In this document: positions 26,686-34,593 of the stretch, piece after piece | Layout: each line of letters begins with the position of its first letter | Numbering within the stretch: the stretch's first letter is position 1 | Origin: Gemmatimonadota bacterium | GTDB lineage: Bacteria > Gemmatimonadota > Gemmatimonadetes > Gemmatimonadales > Gemmatimonadaceae | Length of the DNA stretch: 35,014 nt | Assembly (NCBI GenBank): GCA_016871895.1 | Contig: VHBO01000017.1 | Span: forward strand, 1-35,014 | Direction: 5' to 3' | The notes under the pieces: model-generated | Told to the model about the DNA's origin: nothing | The model's database searches: none | The model's input: only the letters and a program-made list of their open reading frames with translations | Made by a program: the position numbers and the translations under genes

Positions 26686-27291
26686 TCAGAGGTCGTCGAA
26701 GGAGACGAGGGTGAAGGCGGACGTCCGACGCCGCACGACGGTCTCGCGCGCGGCGGGGGGGCGGGCGGCGGGACGCTCGTCCGCCGGCCCGAGGTCACGG
26801 ATGGTGTTGACCGTGTTCATATGAACCGCGACATCCGCAACCCCACCCGGGGCCTCGGCGATGGCCACCTCGCGCAGCACCACGAAGTCCTCGGCGCGCG
26901 CGAGGAAGTCACTCACCCGCTGCCCCGCGAGGCAGGTCACGACGCCTTCGAGGTCGGAATGATCATCGAAGGTGATGCGCACCCGCCGGCGCGTCGGTCC
27001 CGGGCCGCGATGCTCGACGGCGAGCGTGCGATCGGGGGACCAGCCGTAGAGCACCGACGCGAGTCGGAGCATCACGTGCGTCGCGGTCGCGGACGCCCCC
27101 ACGCCGGCGGTGGAGGTCAGGGTGAGCAACCCGCCCTTCCGCGACGCCAGGAAGGGGGCGAGGGACTGAATCGTCGGGATGTGAGCATCACCGCTCACCA
27201 TCTCGCCGCCCCGGAGGCGCAGCGCGAGCGGGTGCGGGGCGGTCTTCGGCTGTCCGATCCGGCCGGTGGAGACAGAGGTGGGCGTAGGCAT
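26686..27291 (-). CDS. Small uncharacterised protein with two related repeats
   Basis: A 201-aa cytosolic protein with no signal or membrane segment. I do not recognise a named function. Two stretches share the same pattern of a beta-strand, a gly/asp turn and a helix: about residues 23-60 (LRGGEMVSGD then SLAPFLASRKGGLLTL) and about residues 106-145 (FDDHSDLEG then VSDFLARAEDFVVLREV). This suggests an internal duplication, like small domains called DUF6812 in this lineage. The C-terminal 35 residues are Pro/Arg/Ala-rich and probably disordered. A TAGGTT box ends 8 nt before the ATG. It lies 82 bp upstream of the BNR gene on the same strand. Confidence 0.75.
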   Translation of the reverse strand: MPTPTSVSTGRIGQPKTAPHPLALRLRGGEMVSGDAHIPTIQSLAPFLASRKGGLLTLTSTAGVGASATATHVMLRLASVLYGWSPDRTLAVEHRGPGPTRRRVRITFDDHSDLEGVVTCLAGQRVSDFLARAEDFVVLREVAIAEAPGGVADVAVHMNTVNTIRDLGPADERPAARPPAARETVVRRRTSAFTLVSFDDL

Positions 27292-27299
27292 CGCGCCAT

Positions 27300-27305
27300 A
27301 ACCTA
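27300..27305 (-). promoter_or_regulatory. -10 box of the two-repeat protein gene, leaderless
   Basis: Minus-strand TAGGTT with 8 nt to the ATG at 27291 fits a -10 with transcription starting at or beside the start codon. No good -35 is visible. The rest of 27306-27470 shows no gene, tRNA or clear hairpin. Confidence 0.4.
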
Positions 27306-27470
27306 CGCCGACCGCGCCTCGCGCGCTGGCACCGCGGCTCTCTACGAGGCTCCGCGTGCGTCAGCTCGCCTCAGCGTGCGGGAGCGCGTCCTGACCCAGG
27401 GGTGGGGTCGGCCGCTCGAGCGCGCCCTGGACACAACGCGCCCGGTGACGACGGGAACCGCGAGCGCCCA

Positions 27471-28607
27471 TCAGACCTTGAGGATGATCCCCCGCCGCCG
27501 GAGCGGCTCGAGCAGCATCCACCAGAGCAGTACGAAACACACCGCGAAGGCCAGCGACGCATCACGCGGTTCCAGCCACGACCGGAACGCGGCGCGATAG
27601 ACGACCGCCTGCACCGAGACGAGCTCCCCCGCAACCTCGATCTTCCAGAGCGACCCCATCACCTTCGCCATCAATCCGGACCCGAGGAAGGCGAGGAGGG
27701 GGTTCACCCCGAAGGCGAGCGCGGGGGTCGTCAGTCGACGCAGCAACGGCCCATCGCCCAGCCAAGTGATCGTCGCGATCGCGAGCGCGGCGAGCCCGGC
27801 AGTCAGCAGCACATAGCTTGAGGTCCAGAGCCCCTTGTTGATCGGGAACGACCATCCCCACATCGCCCCGGCCATCGCGGCGAGCGCCCCCGCGGCGAAC
27901 AGTCCATTGAGACGCTCACTCAGCGGTCGGTCACTCGCGAGCCACCGGCCCGCGAAGGTGCCGAGGAGCGCCGTCCCGATGGCGGGGAAGGTCGAGAGCA
28001 CGCCCTCCGGATCCCACGTCTTCGACTGCCGCCAGAGATGCCCGTCGAGGAGCGCGCGATCGACCCACGCCGCGAGGGTCCGCGAGGGATCGTCGAGGTA
28101 GAGGAGGCCGGGTCCCCCCTGCCCGGGGACGGGGAGGAGCGTCATCGCGAACCAGTAGCCATAGAGCAGCGCCACAAGAGTCACCACCTGGCGCGTCAGG
28201 GTGCTGCGTTGGGTGAGCAGGGCGGTCGCGATATACACGACCCCGATGCGCGGGAGCACCCCAGGAATACGGAGCTCCGTCACGCGCGTGAGCGGGACGA
28301 AGGGGAACGCGGCGAGCGCCCACCCACACAGGATGATGACCGCCCCGCGCTGGATGGCCTGCCGCGTGAGCGCCGATTCGCTCGCGCCCCGCGCCCGTCG
28401 CGCCTCGCGGGAGAGGTGCGTCGTCACGCCGACGATGAAGAGGAAGAACGGGAAGATGAGGTCGGTCGGCGTCCACCCGTGCCAGCTCGCGTGCGCGAGA
28501 GGCGGATAGATCGCGGACCAGCTCCCGGGGTTGTTCACGAGGAGCATCCCCGCGACGGTGAGCCCGCGGAAGACATCGAGGGAGCGGAGCCGGTCAGTGG
28601 ATGCCAT
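27471..28607 (-). CDS. NagX/HGSNAT-like membrane acyltransferase (DUF5009)
   Basis: A 378-aa inner-membrane protein with about ten hydrophobic segments. The N-terminal signature RLRSLDVFRGLTVAGMLLVNNPGSW, followed by WHGWTPTDLIFPFFLFIVG, is characteristic of bacterial relatives of heparan-alpha-glucosaminide N-acetyltransferase. These move an acetyl group from cytoplasmic acetyl-CoA to an amino sugar on the other side of the membrane. GAGGGG lies 4 nt before the ATG. Its upstream neighbour is the remnant of a phosphodiester glycosidase, which also acts on N-acetylglucosamine-type linkages, so an amino-sugar recycling role is plausible. The substrate is inferred. Confidence 0.88.
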   Translation of the reverse strand: MASTDRLRSLDVFRGLTVAGMLLVNNPGSWSAIYPPLAHASWHGWTPTDLIFPFFLFIVGVTTHLSREARRARGASESALTRQAIQRGAVIILCGWALAAFPFVPLTRVTELRIPGVLPRIGVVYIATALLTQRSTLTRQVVTLVALLYGYWFAMTLLPVPGQGGPGLLYLDDPSRTLAAWVDRALLDGHLWRQSKTWDPEGVLSTFPAIGTALLGTFAGRWLASDRPLSERLNGLFAAGALAAMAGAMWGWSFPINKGLWTSSYVLLTAGLAALAIATITWLGDGPLLRRLTTPALAFGVNPLLAFLGSGLMAKVMGSLWKIEVAGELVSVQAVVYRAAFRSWLEPRDASLAFAVCFVLLWWMLLEPLRRRGIILKV

Positions 28608-28655
28608 CGATCCCCTCGGACGGGGTGACGAGCGCCCCGGATGGTACCGCGCGAG

Positions 28656-28838
28656 TCAACGCCGCACCACGAGCAGGGCGTTGCCGACCGCGCGCTCCCC
28701 GGTCGGGTCACTCGGGCGATTACGCACGGCCCCGGCGACCCAGAGCGCGGTCGAGCCGCCGCCGTCGAGATTGAGGCCCTCCTCGACCCCGAGCTCACGC
28801 AACAGTGTCGCGAGCTCCACGAACGTCATCCCCACGCT
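28656..28838 (-). pseudogene. C-terminal remnant of a phosphodiester glycosidase (NAGPA/DUF2233)
   Basis: Only about 60 residues remain: GMTFVELATLLRELG, then NLDGGGSTALWVAGAV and NRPSDPTGERAVGNALLV. They match the C-terminal end of the phosphodiester alpha-N-acetylglucosaminidase family, where NLDGGGS is the conserved active-site segment. Upstream of about 28838 the frame stays open but no longer resembles the family, and a normal protein would need 200 or more further residues. The gene was cut by insertion or rearrangement at about 28,840-28,870. Confidence 0.82.
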
Positions 28839-28994
28839 CGCCGCCTGCCCCGCACAGGGGGTAGCCCGGCTGTACGGTGCCTTCCCAGGGCCAAGCCTCC
28901 GCACCGAGGACCCTACCCCTCCCGATGGTCTGTCTCCCTGAAAAAAGGCTAGCCACGCCTTGTGGCGCCCGTGTACCCCTAACCCAAGCCAGCG
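28839..28994. other. Junction segment before the HUH relic, with a small hairpin
   Basis: No gene is seen. Lower GC than the left flank begins here (hand count of 28921-29220: 62%). It holds an A6 run at 28941-28946, the 8-bp palindrome GGCTAGCC (28947-28954) and a hairpin GCCAC-GCCTT-GTGGC (28952-28966). The hairpin lies 28 nt before the HUH gene and could be a remnant replication origin. Confidence 0.45.
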
Positions 28995-29405
28995 ATGCAA
29001 ACCGAAGCTCAGAAATACCGCCAAGCGTGGATAGAACACCTGATGCAGCAGGAGTGGTCACACTCCTTCGACCTGACCACCCGCTTCCCGTACACGCCAG
29101 AGGCTCTCTACAGGGAGTTCGAGCGGTTCCTCAGGCGCCTCTCCAGGGCCACCCAGCGGCCCATACGGGCCTTTCTAGCCCTCGAGCAGACCACGACAGG
29201 CCATCTCCACGCACACGCCCTCCTAGGCTGCACGGAGGCCCTTAAGGCTGATCACCTCAAGCGCACCTGACGTTCGGGCTTCAGTGGGCCAGAGGTCCTC
29301 AGGGACGCTTCAGCAGCTGCCCGATACGCTACGAAGTGGGCGCCGGCCAATGAGGAGACGTACCGGATCTGCGGGCGGGACGAGCTGTGGCGGAGGCCAA
29401 CATAG
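28995..29405 (+). pseudogene. HUH-type rolling-circle replication initiator relic with in-frame TGA
   Basis: Reading from ATG 28995, the frame carries the three motifs of small HUH nickases. Motif I is FDLTTRFP (residues 25-32). Motif II is H72-A-H74-A-L-L. Motif III is Y111-A-T-K114-W. The frame is interrupted by TGA at 29268-29270 (codon 92) and continues in the same frame to a TAG at 29403-29405, 136 sense codons in all. Relatives of this type (G2P/ORF2-like Rep of small phages and plasmids) have a Trp a few residues before the GF segment that follows here (RSGF), so TGG to TGA is the simplest explanation. Without read-through only the HUH half would be made, lacking the catalytic tyrosine. 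Probably the scar of a small ssDNA phage or plasmid. Confidence 0.68.
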
Positions 29406-29542
29406 CGCCGACCAAGCGGGGGGGGTATGTCCGTCCGCTGACAACGGCCACTCGGAAGTACCCCGTCCGTTGGATGGTCCCTCGGTAGATGTCAATGAGG
29501 AGCCTGCGGGATGGTTCTCAGGCCGCCGCAGCATGACATCTC
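29406..29542. other. Remainder of the inserted segment
   Basis: No confident gene. One frame stays open after the Rep stop (… ANIAPTKRGGYVRPLTTATR …) to a TAG near 29488, but it has no start or recognisable family. It ends where the minus-strand MerC fusion gene terminates at 29543. Confidence 0.4.
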
Positions 29543-30880
29543 TCAACGGCCCACGAGGGTGCCCGCGCGGCGCGCGATGAGTGTGGGGCGCGGCGCTTCG
29601 AAGGGATCATCACGCGTCGCGGTGTCGGCGGTGGAGGCAATCCACTCTCGCCAGAGCGCGACGATGCCGTCGCCGTCCTCGACCGCGAAGTGCGCGCGCT
29701 GCTCCCGATAGCGGTGCATGACCACAGCCGCAGCGGCTTCGAGTGCGCTATCGGCCGCGGAAGGCGCAGCGCCCAGCGGCACCGCGTACACGAATGACGA
29801 CAGCGTCGGCGGCTCGCCTTCGCGGGCGGGGAACTTGCGGAAGGTTTCGATGCGTCGGAAGTCGCGGCGCACGAAGGTGCCCGTGCGCACTTGGGATTCG
29901 CCGGCCTCGACGAAAAAGTCCACCGCGGCGTCGGGATAGCCGAAAAGATGTCCGAAGCCGCGCCAGCGTGCGGCACGCGGGGCCGTCTCGACTGCGGACA
30001 GCACGCGCGCTGCGTCGGCGCCGTCCGTCATACCAAGTTGCTGCCAGAAAGCTGCGTGCTGCGTGAGGGTGCGCTGCAGACCGTCGCGATGGACGAGGAA
30101 CACGGACGCGACGCGGTAGCGCGAGCTGTCGGGCCGCGTGTAGGTGGCTGCGTACTCGAGCACGTGCGCGATGACGGGCCCGCAGCGGAGCGCACCGGCG
30201 ACGCGGCGGATGGTCGCGAGCGAATCGAGCGCGACGCTATCCACGGTCGGCGCGACGGTCCACGTGACCGTCAGGAAGTCCGAGCTGACCGGCTTGAGGC
30301 CACCGGCGAGTGTGTACAGCCCCTCGCCGTCGCTGGCCGCACGCAGCATAGCCACGGCGATCGCGCGATCGCGCGCCGGCAGTTGCTCAATGGCAAAGCA
30401 GGACTCGCGAGCCGCGCTATTCTGCGCCGGCAATGCGGACGGCGATGCGAGGGCAGCGAGCAGCACAAGCCCAACGCGCAGCGACGCGCGGCGCAGCATC
30501 TGGATGTTGACGAGATGGGCGAGCACGAGGACCGCGGCTGCCGCGCCGACCGCGAGGCGCTCGGTCTCCTCGGCGAGCTCCGGCCCGAGGCGCGTCACCA
30601 GCAGGCCGACGACTCCGGCCATCAGCAGCGGCAGTGCGCCAGAGCGGCGATGCCAACGCCACCCACTGACGATGGCCGCCGAGCTCGTGATGAGCGAGAC
30701 GACGACCAATGCCCACTCGACCCCCGGATGCTCGATCCATTCAAGGGCGAGCAGGGGTGCCGCGGCCACCAGGAGTGGTCCCGCCATACAATGAAGGGCG
30801 CACACCACCGCGACCACGATGCCCGAGGCATCGCCGGCGCTGCGGCGGATCGGACGGACGAGCAGACCGGATGCTGGCAT
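29543..30880 (-). CDS. MerC-type membrane domain fused to an exported uncharacterised domain
   Basis: A 445-aa protein. Residues about 15-132 are a MerC-like four-helix membrane domain with the CALHC cysteine motif (C27, C31) used by MerC to bind Hg(II) or other soft metals. Residues 128-153 form a second hydrophobic segment that looks like a signal peptide (MLRRASLRVGLVLLAALASPSALPAQ). About 290 soluble residues follow, with ESCFAIEQLPARDRAIAVAMLRAA, EGLYTLAGGLKPVSSDF and a C-terminal MHRYREQRAHF segment; I do not recognise this domain. The fusion is in one uninterrupted frame. Minus-strand TAGCCT lies 6 nt before the ATG, which fits leaderless transcription. It is divergent from the sensor kinase. 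Confidence 0.78.
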   Translation of the reverse strand: MPASGLLVRPIRRSAGDASGIVVAVVCALHCMAGPLLVAAAPLLALEWIEHPGVEWALVVVSLITSSAAIVSGWRWHRRSGALPLLMAGVVGLLVTRLGPELAEETERLAVGAAAAVLVLAHLVNIQMLRRASLRVGLVLLAALASPSALPAQNSAARESCFAIEQLPARDRAIAVAMLRAASDGEGLYTLAGGLKPVSSDFLTVTWTVAPTVDSVALDSLATIRRVAGALRCGPVIAHVLEYAATYTRPDSSRYRVASVFLVHRDGLQRTLTQHAAFWQQLGMTDGADAARVLSAVETAPRAARWRGFGHLFGYPDAAVDFFVEAGESQVRTGTFVRRDFRRIETFRKFPAREGEPPTLSSFVYAVPLGAAPSAADSALEAAAAVVMHRYREQRAHFAVEDGDGIVALWREWIASTADTATRDDPFEAPRPTLIARRAGTLVGR

Positions 30881-30886
30881 CGTTCA

Positions 30887-30892
30887 AGGCTA
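30887..30892 (-). promoter_or_regulatory. -10 box of the MerC fusion gene, leaderless
   Basis: Minus-strand TAGCCT is separated by 6 nt from the ATG at 30880. A weak GCGACA lies 17 bp further upstream. Confidence 0.4.
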
Positions 30893-31046
30893 CGTGCCCA
30901 GTAGGTGGGTGTCGCGCCGCGGCCCGCCAGCGGCCGCTCGGGACCGGCGAGTGGTCCGAACGGACCATTCATCGGCAAATCGCGGCCACTCACCGCCTGG
31001 GGAGACCAGTCAGCCGACGCCGCCCCGGACGGGGCACCAGCCAGGC

Positions 31047-31052
31047 TAATTT
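31047..31052 (+). promoter_or_regulatory. -10 box of the sensor kinase gene, leaderless
   Basis: TAATTT lies 6 nt before the GTG at 31059. This AT-rich hexamer stands out in very GC-rich DNA. No -35 was found; the 178-bp divergent region otherwise shows no feature. Confidence 0.45.
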
Positions 31053-31058
31053 CAGGAT

Positions 31059-32939
31059 GTGCCTACGAACAGCCTGAACACCGTCACCCACCTCGCCGGC
31101 TTCGGCGCGGGTTTGGCACTCTACGGCCTGCTCGCGGTGATGACGCGCCGTGCGCGCCGCGACGGCCAGGAGTTGTTGTTCGCGACGGGCATCCTCGGCT
31201 TGGGGTGGAACGCCGGTGCGCTCGTGATGTTCGGACTGGACGACCTCGCGGGACGCCATGCGCCCGCATGGGTGTCGGTGTTGGCGTACGCAGCCCTCGG
31301 GTTCCTCCCGGCGGTCGCCGTGGCGGCGGCCGGCGCGTACCGCGCGCCGCGGGTGCGGCGCATCCTGGTCGGTGGCGCCTACACGCTCTCGACGCTCGCC
31401 GCACTATGGCATGCGGGAGCGGCCGTCTTCGGGCTCGACGTGCCCGTGCGGACCGCGATGTTGATGCTGACAATCGGCAATCTCGTGCTCGTCGGCGGAC
31501 TCTTCGTTAGTGCGCCTAAGGCCGGCGGCGGACGGCAACTCTCAACGGCAGCGCTCGCCGTGTTCGCGGTGATGGCGCTGCATCTGAGCCAGCATCGCGA
31601 CGGACATGACTCGTGGGTGCTGGCGGTGCTGGGCCACCACGCCTCGTTGCCGCTCGCATTCGTCATTCTCTATCAGGATTTTCGCTTCGCGCTGGCGGAC
31701 GTGTTCCTGAAGCGCGCCCTCGCGTTGCTCGTGACCGCCTCGGCAGCCGCGGTGCTACTCTCGGGCGTGGCGCTGCCCCTGCTCGACGCAGCCGGGAGCG
31801 CCGAGCCCGCGCGCACGGGCGCCGGGCTGCTGGTGCTCGCGCTGTGGACCATCACCGCCCTCGCGTCACCCCTGCTGTTGCGCGCCCTCGACCGCTTCGT
31901 CGATCGCGCCTTGCTACGTCGACGAGAGCGAGAGGACGTACTCGAGCCGTTGGCCGCTGGGCTTCGTGACGCGGAAACGGAAGCGGCCGCGCTGGAGCTC
32001 GGTGCGCAGGTGGCGGGCACGTCGCTGATGGCATCGGTGACCACCTGGCACGCGTCTGCGCAGATCCAGACGCAAGCCGTCGCGCGCTTAGAGACGCAGG
32101 GAACCCGCGCGGTGGTCAGTGTGCCGACGGCCGAGACCCGTAGCTTCGAGCTCGAGGTCGCCAGTCTCGCCGGCGGGCGCCGCATCCTTTCCGAGGATCG
32201 CGCGTTGCTCGAAGCCATTGCCACGTTGGTCGGCCGTCGCGTGGACGCCCTGCGATTCGCCGAGGAGCGCATTGCGCGCGACCTGCGTGAAGAGTCGCTG
32301 CTGCGCCTGACGTCGGAAGCGGAGCTGCAGGCGCTACGCGCGCAGTTGCATCCGCACTTCCTGTTCAACGCGCTCACCACCTTGGGGCATCTCGTGCGGA
32401 CGTCGCCGGAACGTGCGCAGGAGACGTTGTATCGCCTGACGTCGTTGCTGCGTGCGGTGCTGAAGCGCTCGACCAGCGAACTGACGACCCTCGGTGACGA
32501 GCTGGCGTTGGTGAAGGACTACCTCGCGATTGAACGCGAGCGCTTCGAGGAGCGCCTGGAGACGGTCTACGACGTGCCCACGGACCTGAACGACCTTCGC
32601 GTCCCACCGCTCACGCTGCAAACGTTGGTGGAGAACGCCATCAAGCATGGGATCTCGCCGATCGCACGCGGTGGCCGCGTCGTCATCGAAGCGCAGGTGA
32701 CGGCGGGCGAGTTGGTGCTGGTGGTGCGTGACAGCGGGCGCGGGACGGCGACGACGATGTCGGACGTGCCGCAGGGCATAGGCGTCGGCCTCGCAAACCT
32801 CACGCGGCGCCTTGAGCGTCTGTATGGCAACGCGGCGCAGTTGCAGTTCACGAGCGCCCCTGATGTCGGGACCACCGTGACGGTCCGCGTCCCGGTGCGC
32901 CCAGCGGCGCGGACGAACGAATGGCGAGCCGCGTCATGA
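31059..32939 (+). CDS. LytS/YehU-type sensor histidine kinase
   Basis: A 626-aa membrane sensor. Residues 1 to about 290 hold about seven to eight hydrophobic segments, followed by a cytoplasmic region of GAF-like length. The kinase core is the His_kinase/HATPase pair of the LytS family: phospho-acceptor H433 in QLHPHFLFNAL, then LQTLVENAIKHG (N box) and DSGRG followed by GVGLANLTRRLERLYG (G boxes). The signal sensed is unknown. GTG start; the last 4 bp overlap the regulator gene (ATGA), so the two are made together. Confidence 0.93.
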   Translation: MPTNSLNTVTHLAGFGAGLALYGLLAVMTRRARRDGQELLFATGILGLGWNAGALVMFGLDDLAGRHAPAWVSVLAYAALGFLPAVAVAAAGAYRAPRVRRILVGGAYTLSTLAALWHAGAAVFGLDVPVRTAMLMLTIGNLVLVGGLFVSAPKAGGGRQLSTAALAVFAVMALHLSQHRDGHDSWVLAVLGHHASLPLAFVILYQDFRFALADVFLKRALALLVTASAAAVLLSGVALPLLDAAGSAEPARTGAGLLVLALWTITALASPLLLRALDRFVDRALLRRREREDVLEPLAAGLRDAETEAAALELGAQVAGTSLMASVTTWHASAQIQTQAVARLETQGTRAVVSVPTAETRSFELEVASLAGGRRILSEDRALLEAIATLVGRRVDALRFAEERIARDLREESLLRLTSEAELQALRAQLHPHFLFNALTTLGHLVRTSPERAQETLYRLTSLLRAVLKRSTSELTTLGDELALVKDYLAIERERFEERLETVYDVPTDLNDLRVPPLTLQTLVENAIKHGISPIARGGRVVIEAQVTAGELVLVVRDSGRGTATTMSDVPQGIGVGLANLTRRLERLYGNAAQLQFTSAPDVGTTVTVRVPVRPAARTNEWRAAS

Positions 32940-33721
32940 CCTCGCCGCTGCGCGTACTGGTAGCCGACGACGAACGGCCGGCCCGTTCGTTCCTGACGGC
33001 GCTGCTGCGGCAGCGCGCCGAGGTGACAATCGTCGGCGAGGCAGCGGACGGCAGCAGCGCCGTGCGGATGATTGAGGAGTTGCGGCCTGACGTGGCGTTC
33101 CTCGACCTGCAGATGCCTGAACTCGATGGACTCGAAGTCGTGCGGCTCGTGAAGCCCACGGCGATGCCGTTGATCGTCTTCGTCACCGCGTACGACGAGT
33201 ACGCGGTGCGGGCTTTCGAGGCGAACGCGGTGGACTACCTCTTGAAGCCGGTCGAATCGGCACGGCTCGCGGCGACGCTGCAGCGCGTGCAAGAACGCCT
33301 CGAGGGCGATTCCGTGCGCAACCTTCGGCGGCCGCGGGCCGAGTCACCAGTACTGACGGCGGCGGCCGCCGCCGTGGGGCCTGGGTACCTGCGCCGCCTG
33401 CCGGTGCGGCACCACGACGACATCGTGCTACTGCCTGTGGAGCGCATTGCGGCGATCGAAGCCGATGACGAAGCGGTGCGCGTGACGACGGCCGCCAACG
33501 AGCGCTTCGTGGTGAACGTCCGGCTCAAGGACCTCGAAGCACGGCTCGATCCCGCGCGCTTCCTGCGCATCTCGCGAAGCGCCATCTGCAACGGGGAGTT
33601 GATCGTGCGGGTGTCGAGCCTGCCCGGCGGGATGTTGCAGCTGACGCTGGCCACCGGCCTGCGCCTCACCGCCTCACGCATTCGCTCGCGCGAACTGCGC
33701 GACCTGCTGCTGGAGCTCTAG
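32936..33721 (+). CDS. LytTR-family response regulator
   Basis: A 261-aa DNA-binding regulator. The receiver domain has D11-D12, the phosphorylation site D57 (FLDLQMPELDG), T84 and K104. The LytTR DNA-binding domain follows from about residue 160 (IAAIEADDEAVRV, FVVNVRLKDLEARLDPARFLRISRSAICN). The ATG at 32936 is preferred because it gives the usual ATGA overlap; an ATG at 32921 would add 5 residues. Partner of the upstream kinase. The likely target is the ABC operon just downstream, where paired direct repeats of LytTR type are present. Confidence 0.93.
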   Translation: MTSPLRVLVADDERPARSFLTALLRQRAEVTIVGEAADGSSAVRMIEELRPDVAFLDLQMPELDGLEVVRLVKPTAMPLIVFVTAYDEYAVRAFEANAVDYLLKPVESARLAATLQRVQERLEGDSVRNLRRPRAESPVLTAAAAAVGPGYLRRLPVRHHDDIVLLPVERIAAIEADDEAVRVTTAANERFVVNVRLKDLEARLDPARFLRISRSAICNGELIVRVSSLPGGMLQLTLATGLRLTASRIRSRELRDLLLEL

Positions 33722-33780
33722 GCGAATTAAATGATTGCGCGCACCGGTGACCCGGCATGACCGCCGGACCTCCGGAACCG

Positions 33781-33810
33781 ACCGTTCGCCCCCCTGCACC
33801 GCCCGTTGAC
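33781..33810 (+). promoter_or_regulatory. Paired LytTR-type direct repeats before the ABC operon
   Basis: ACCGTTCGC (33781-33789) and CCCGTTGAC (33802-33810) repeat with a 21-bp period and a 12-bp gap. The published LytTR pattern is two 9-mers of the form [TA][AC][CA]GTTN[AG][TG] 12-13 bp apart. The first matches 8 of 9 positions and the second 7 of 9. The second also contains TTGACC, a possible -35. Confidence 0.5.
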
Positions 33811-33855
33811 CGGCAGCAAGGGGCAGAGGCTGACGAAGCCCGGCAGGATTCAGCC

Positions 33856-34584
33856 ATGACCACCGCCACGCCAAGCCCGCTGCTGGAGGCCCGCGGCCTC
33901 ACCAAGCGCTACGGGGACACGCTCGCCCTCGACACCCTTAACCTCAGCGTCGGAGCCGGCGAGGTCTATTGCCTGCTCGGCGCCAACGGCGCGGGCAAGT
34001 CCACGACCATCAACTGTTTCCTCGACTTCGTGCAGCCAGACGCTGGCGAGGCGCTGATCGGCGGCACTGCGGTGGCGCCGGACCCGATCAGCACCAAGCG
34101 TCGGCTCGCCTACATCCCCGAGACGGTCATGCTCTACGGCAACCTCTCGGCGCTCGAGAACCTCGAGTACTTCGCGACGCTGGCGACCGGTAGTCGCCCC
34201 GTCGGGGCCGAGCTCGCGCAGCACCTGCGCACCGCGGGGCTCACTGACGCGCAGCTCAAGCAGCATGTGGGCGGATTCTCGAAGGGCATGCGGCAGAAGG
34301 TCGGCATCGCGATCGCTCTCGCGAAGGGCGCCGATGTGCTGTTGCTCGACGAACCCACGTCGGGACTTGATCCCAAGGCGTCCAACGAGTTTCATCGCCT
34401 ACTCGGGTTGATGCGCGACCGCGGGGCTGCGGTGCTCATGGCCACGCACGACTTGTTCCGCGCCAAGGAGTCCGGCACGCGCATCGGCATTATGAAGGTG
34501 GGTCGCAAGGTGGCCGAGCTGCGCGCTGACGAGATCGGCCACGCCGACCTCGAGCAGCTCTACCTCACCCATATGCACGACTGA
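33856..34584 (+). CDS. ABC transporter ATP-binding protein
   Basis: A 242-aa ATPase. Walker A is GANGAGKST, the signature motif is GFSKGMRQKV in place of LSGGQ, Walker B is VLLLDEPTSGLDP, and ATHD is the switch histidine. The FSKGM signature is typical of export-type ABC-2 systems such as NosF/CcmA-like proteins. The ATG at 33856 is preferred (AGGA 7 nt upstream); an ATG at 33757 would add 33 low-complexity residues. The permease gene follows 9 bp after the stop. Probably under control of the adjacent LytS/LytTR pair. Confidence 0.92.
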   Translation: MTTATPSPLLEARGLTKRYGDTLALDTLNLSVGAGEVYCLLGANGAGKSTTINCFLDFVQPDAGEALIGGTAVAPDPISTKRRLAYIPETVMLYGNLSALENLEYFATLATGSRPVGAELAQHLRTAGLTDAQLKQHVGGFSKGMRQKVGIAIALAKGADVLLLDEPTSGLDPKASNEFHRLLGLMRDRGAAVLMATHDLFRAKESGTRIGIMKVGRKVAELRADEIGHADLEQLYLTHMHD

Positions 34585-34593
34585 GGCCCGACC

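Noticed and set aside
28839-28872. A QPGY-like peptide in another frame that could extend the glycosidase remnant
   Set aside because: The match is only four residues, lies in a different frame and at the wrong spacing, so it may be chance.
28995-29405. Genome-wide reassignment of TGA to tryptophan
   Set aside because: TGA is used as the normal stop in many intact genes here, such as feoB and the sensor kinase.
28845-29560. Target-site duplication or terminal repeats flanking the inserted segment
   Set aside because: Only loose similarity was found between the two edges; no direct or inverted repeat good enough to define ends.
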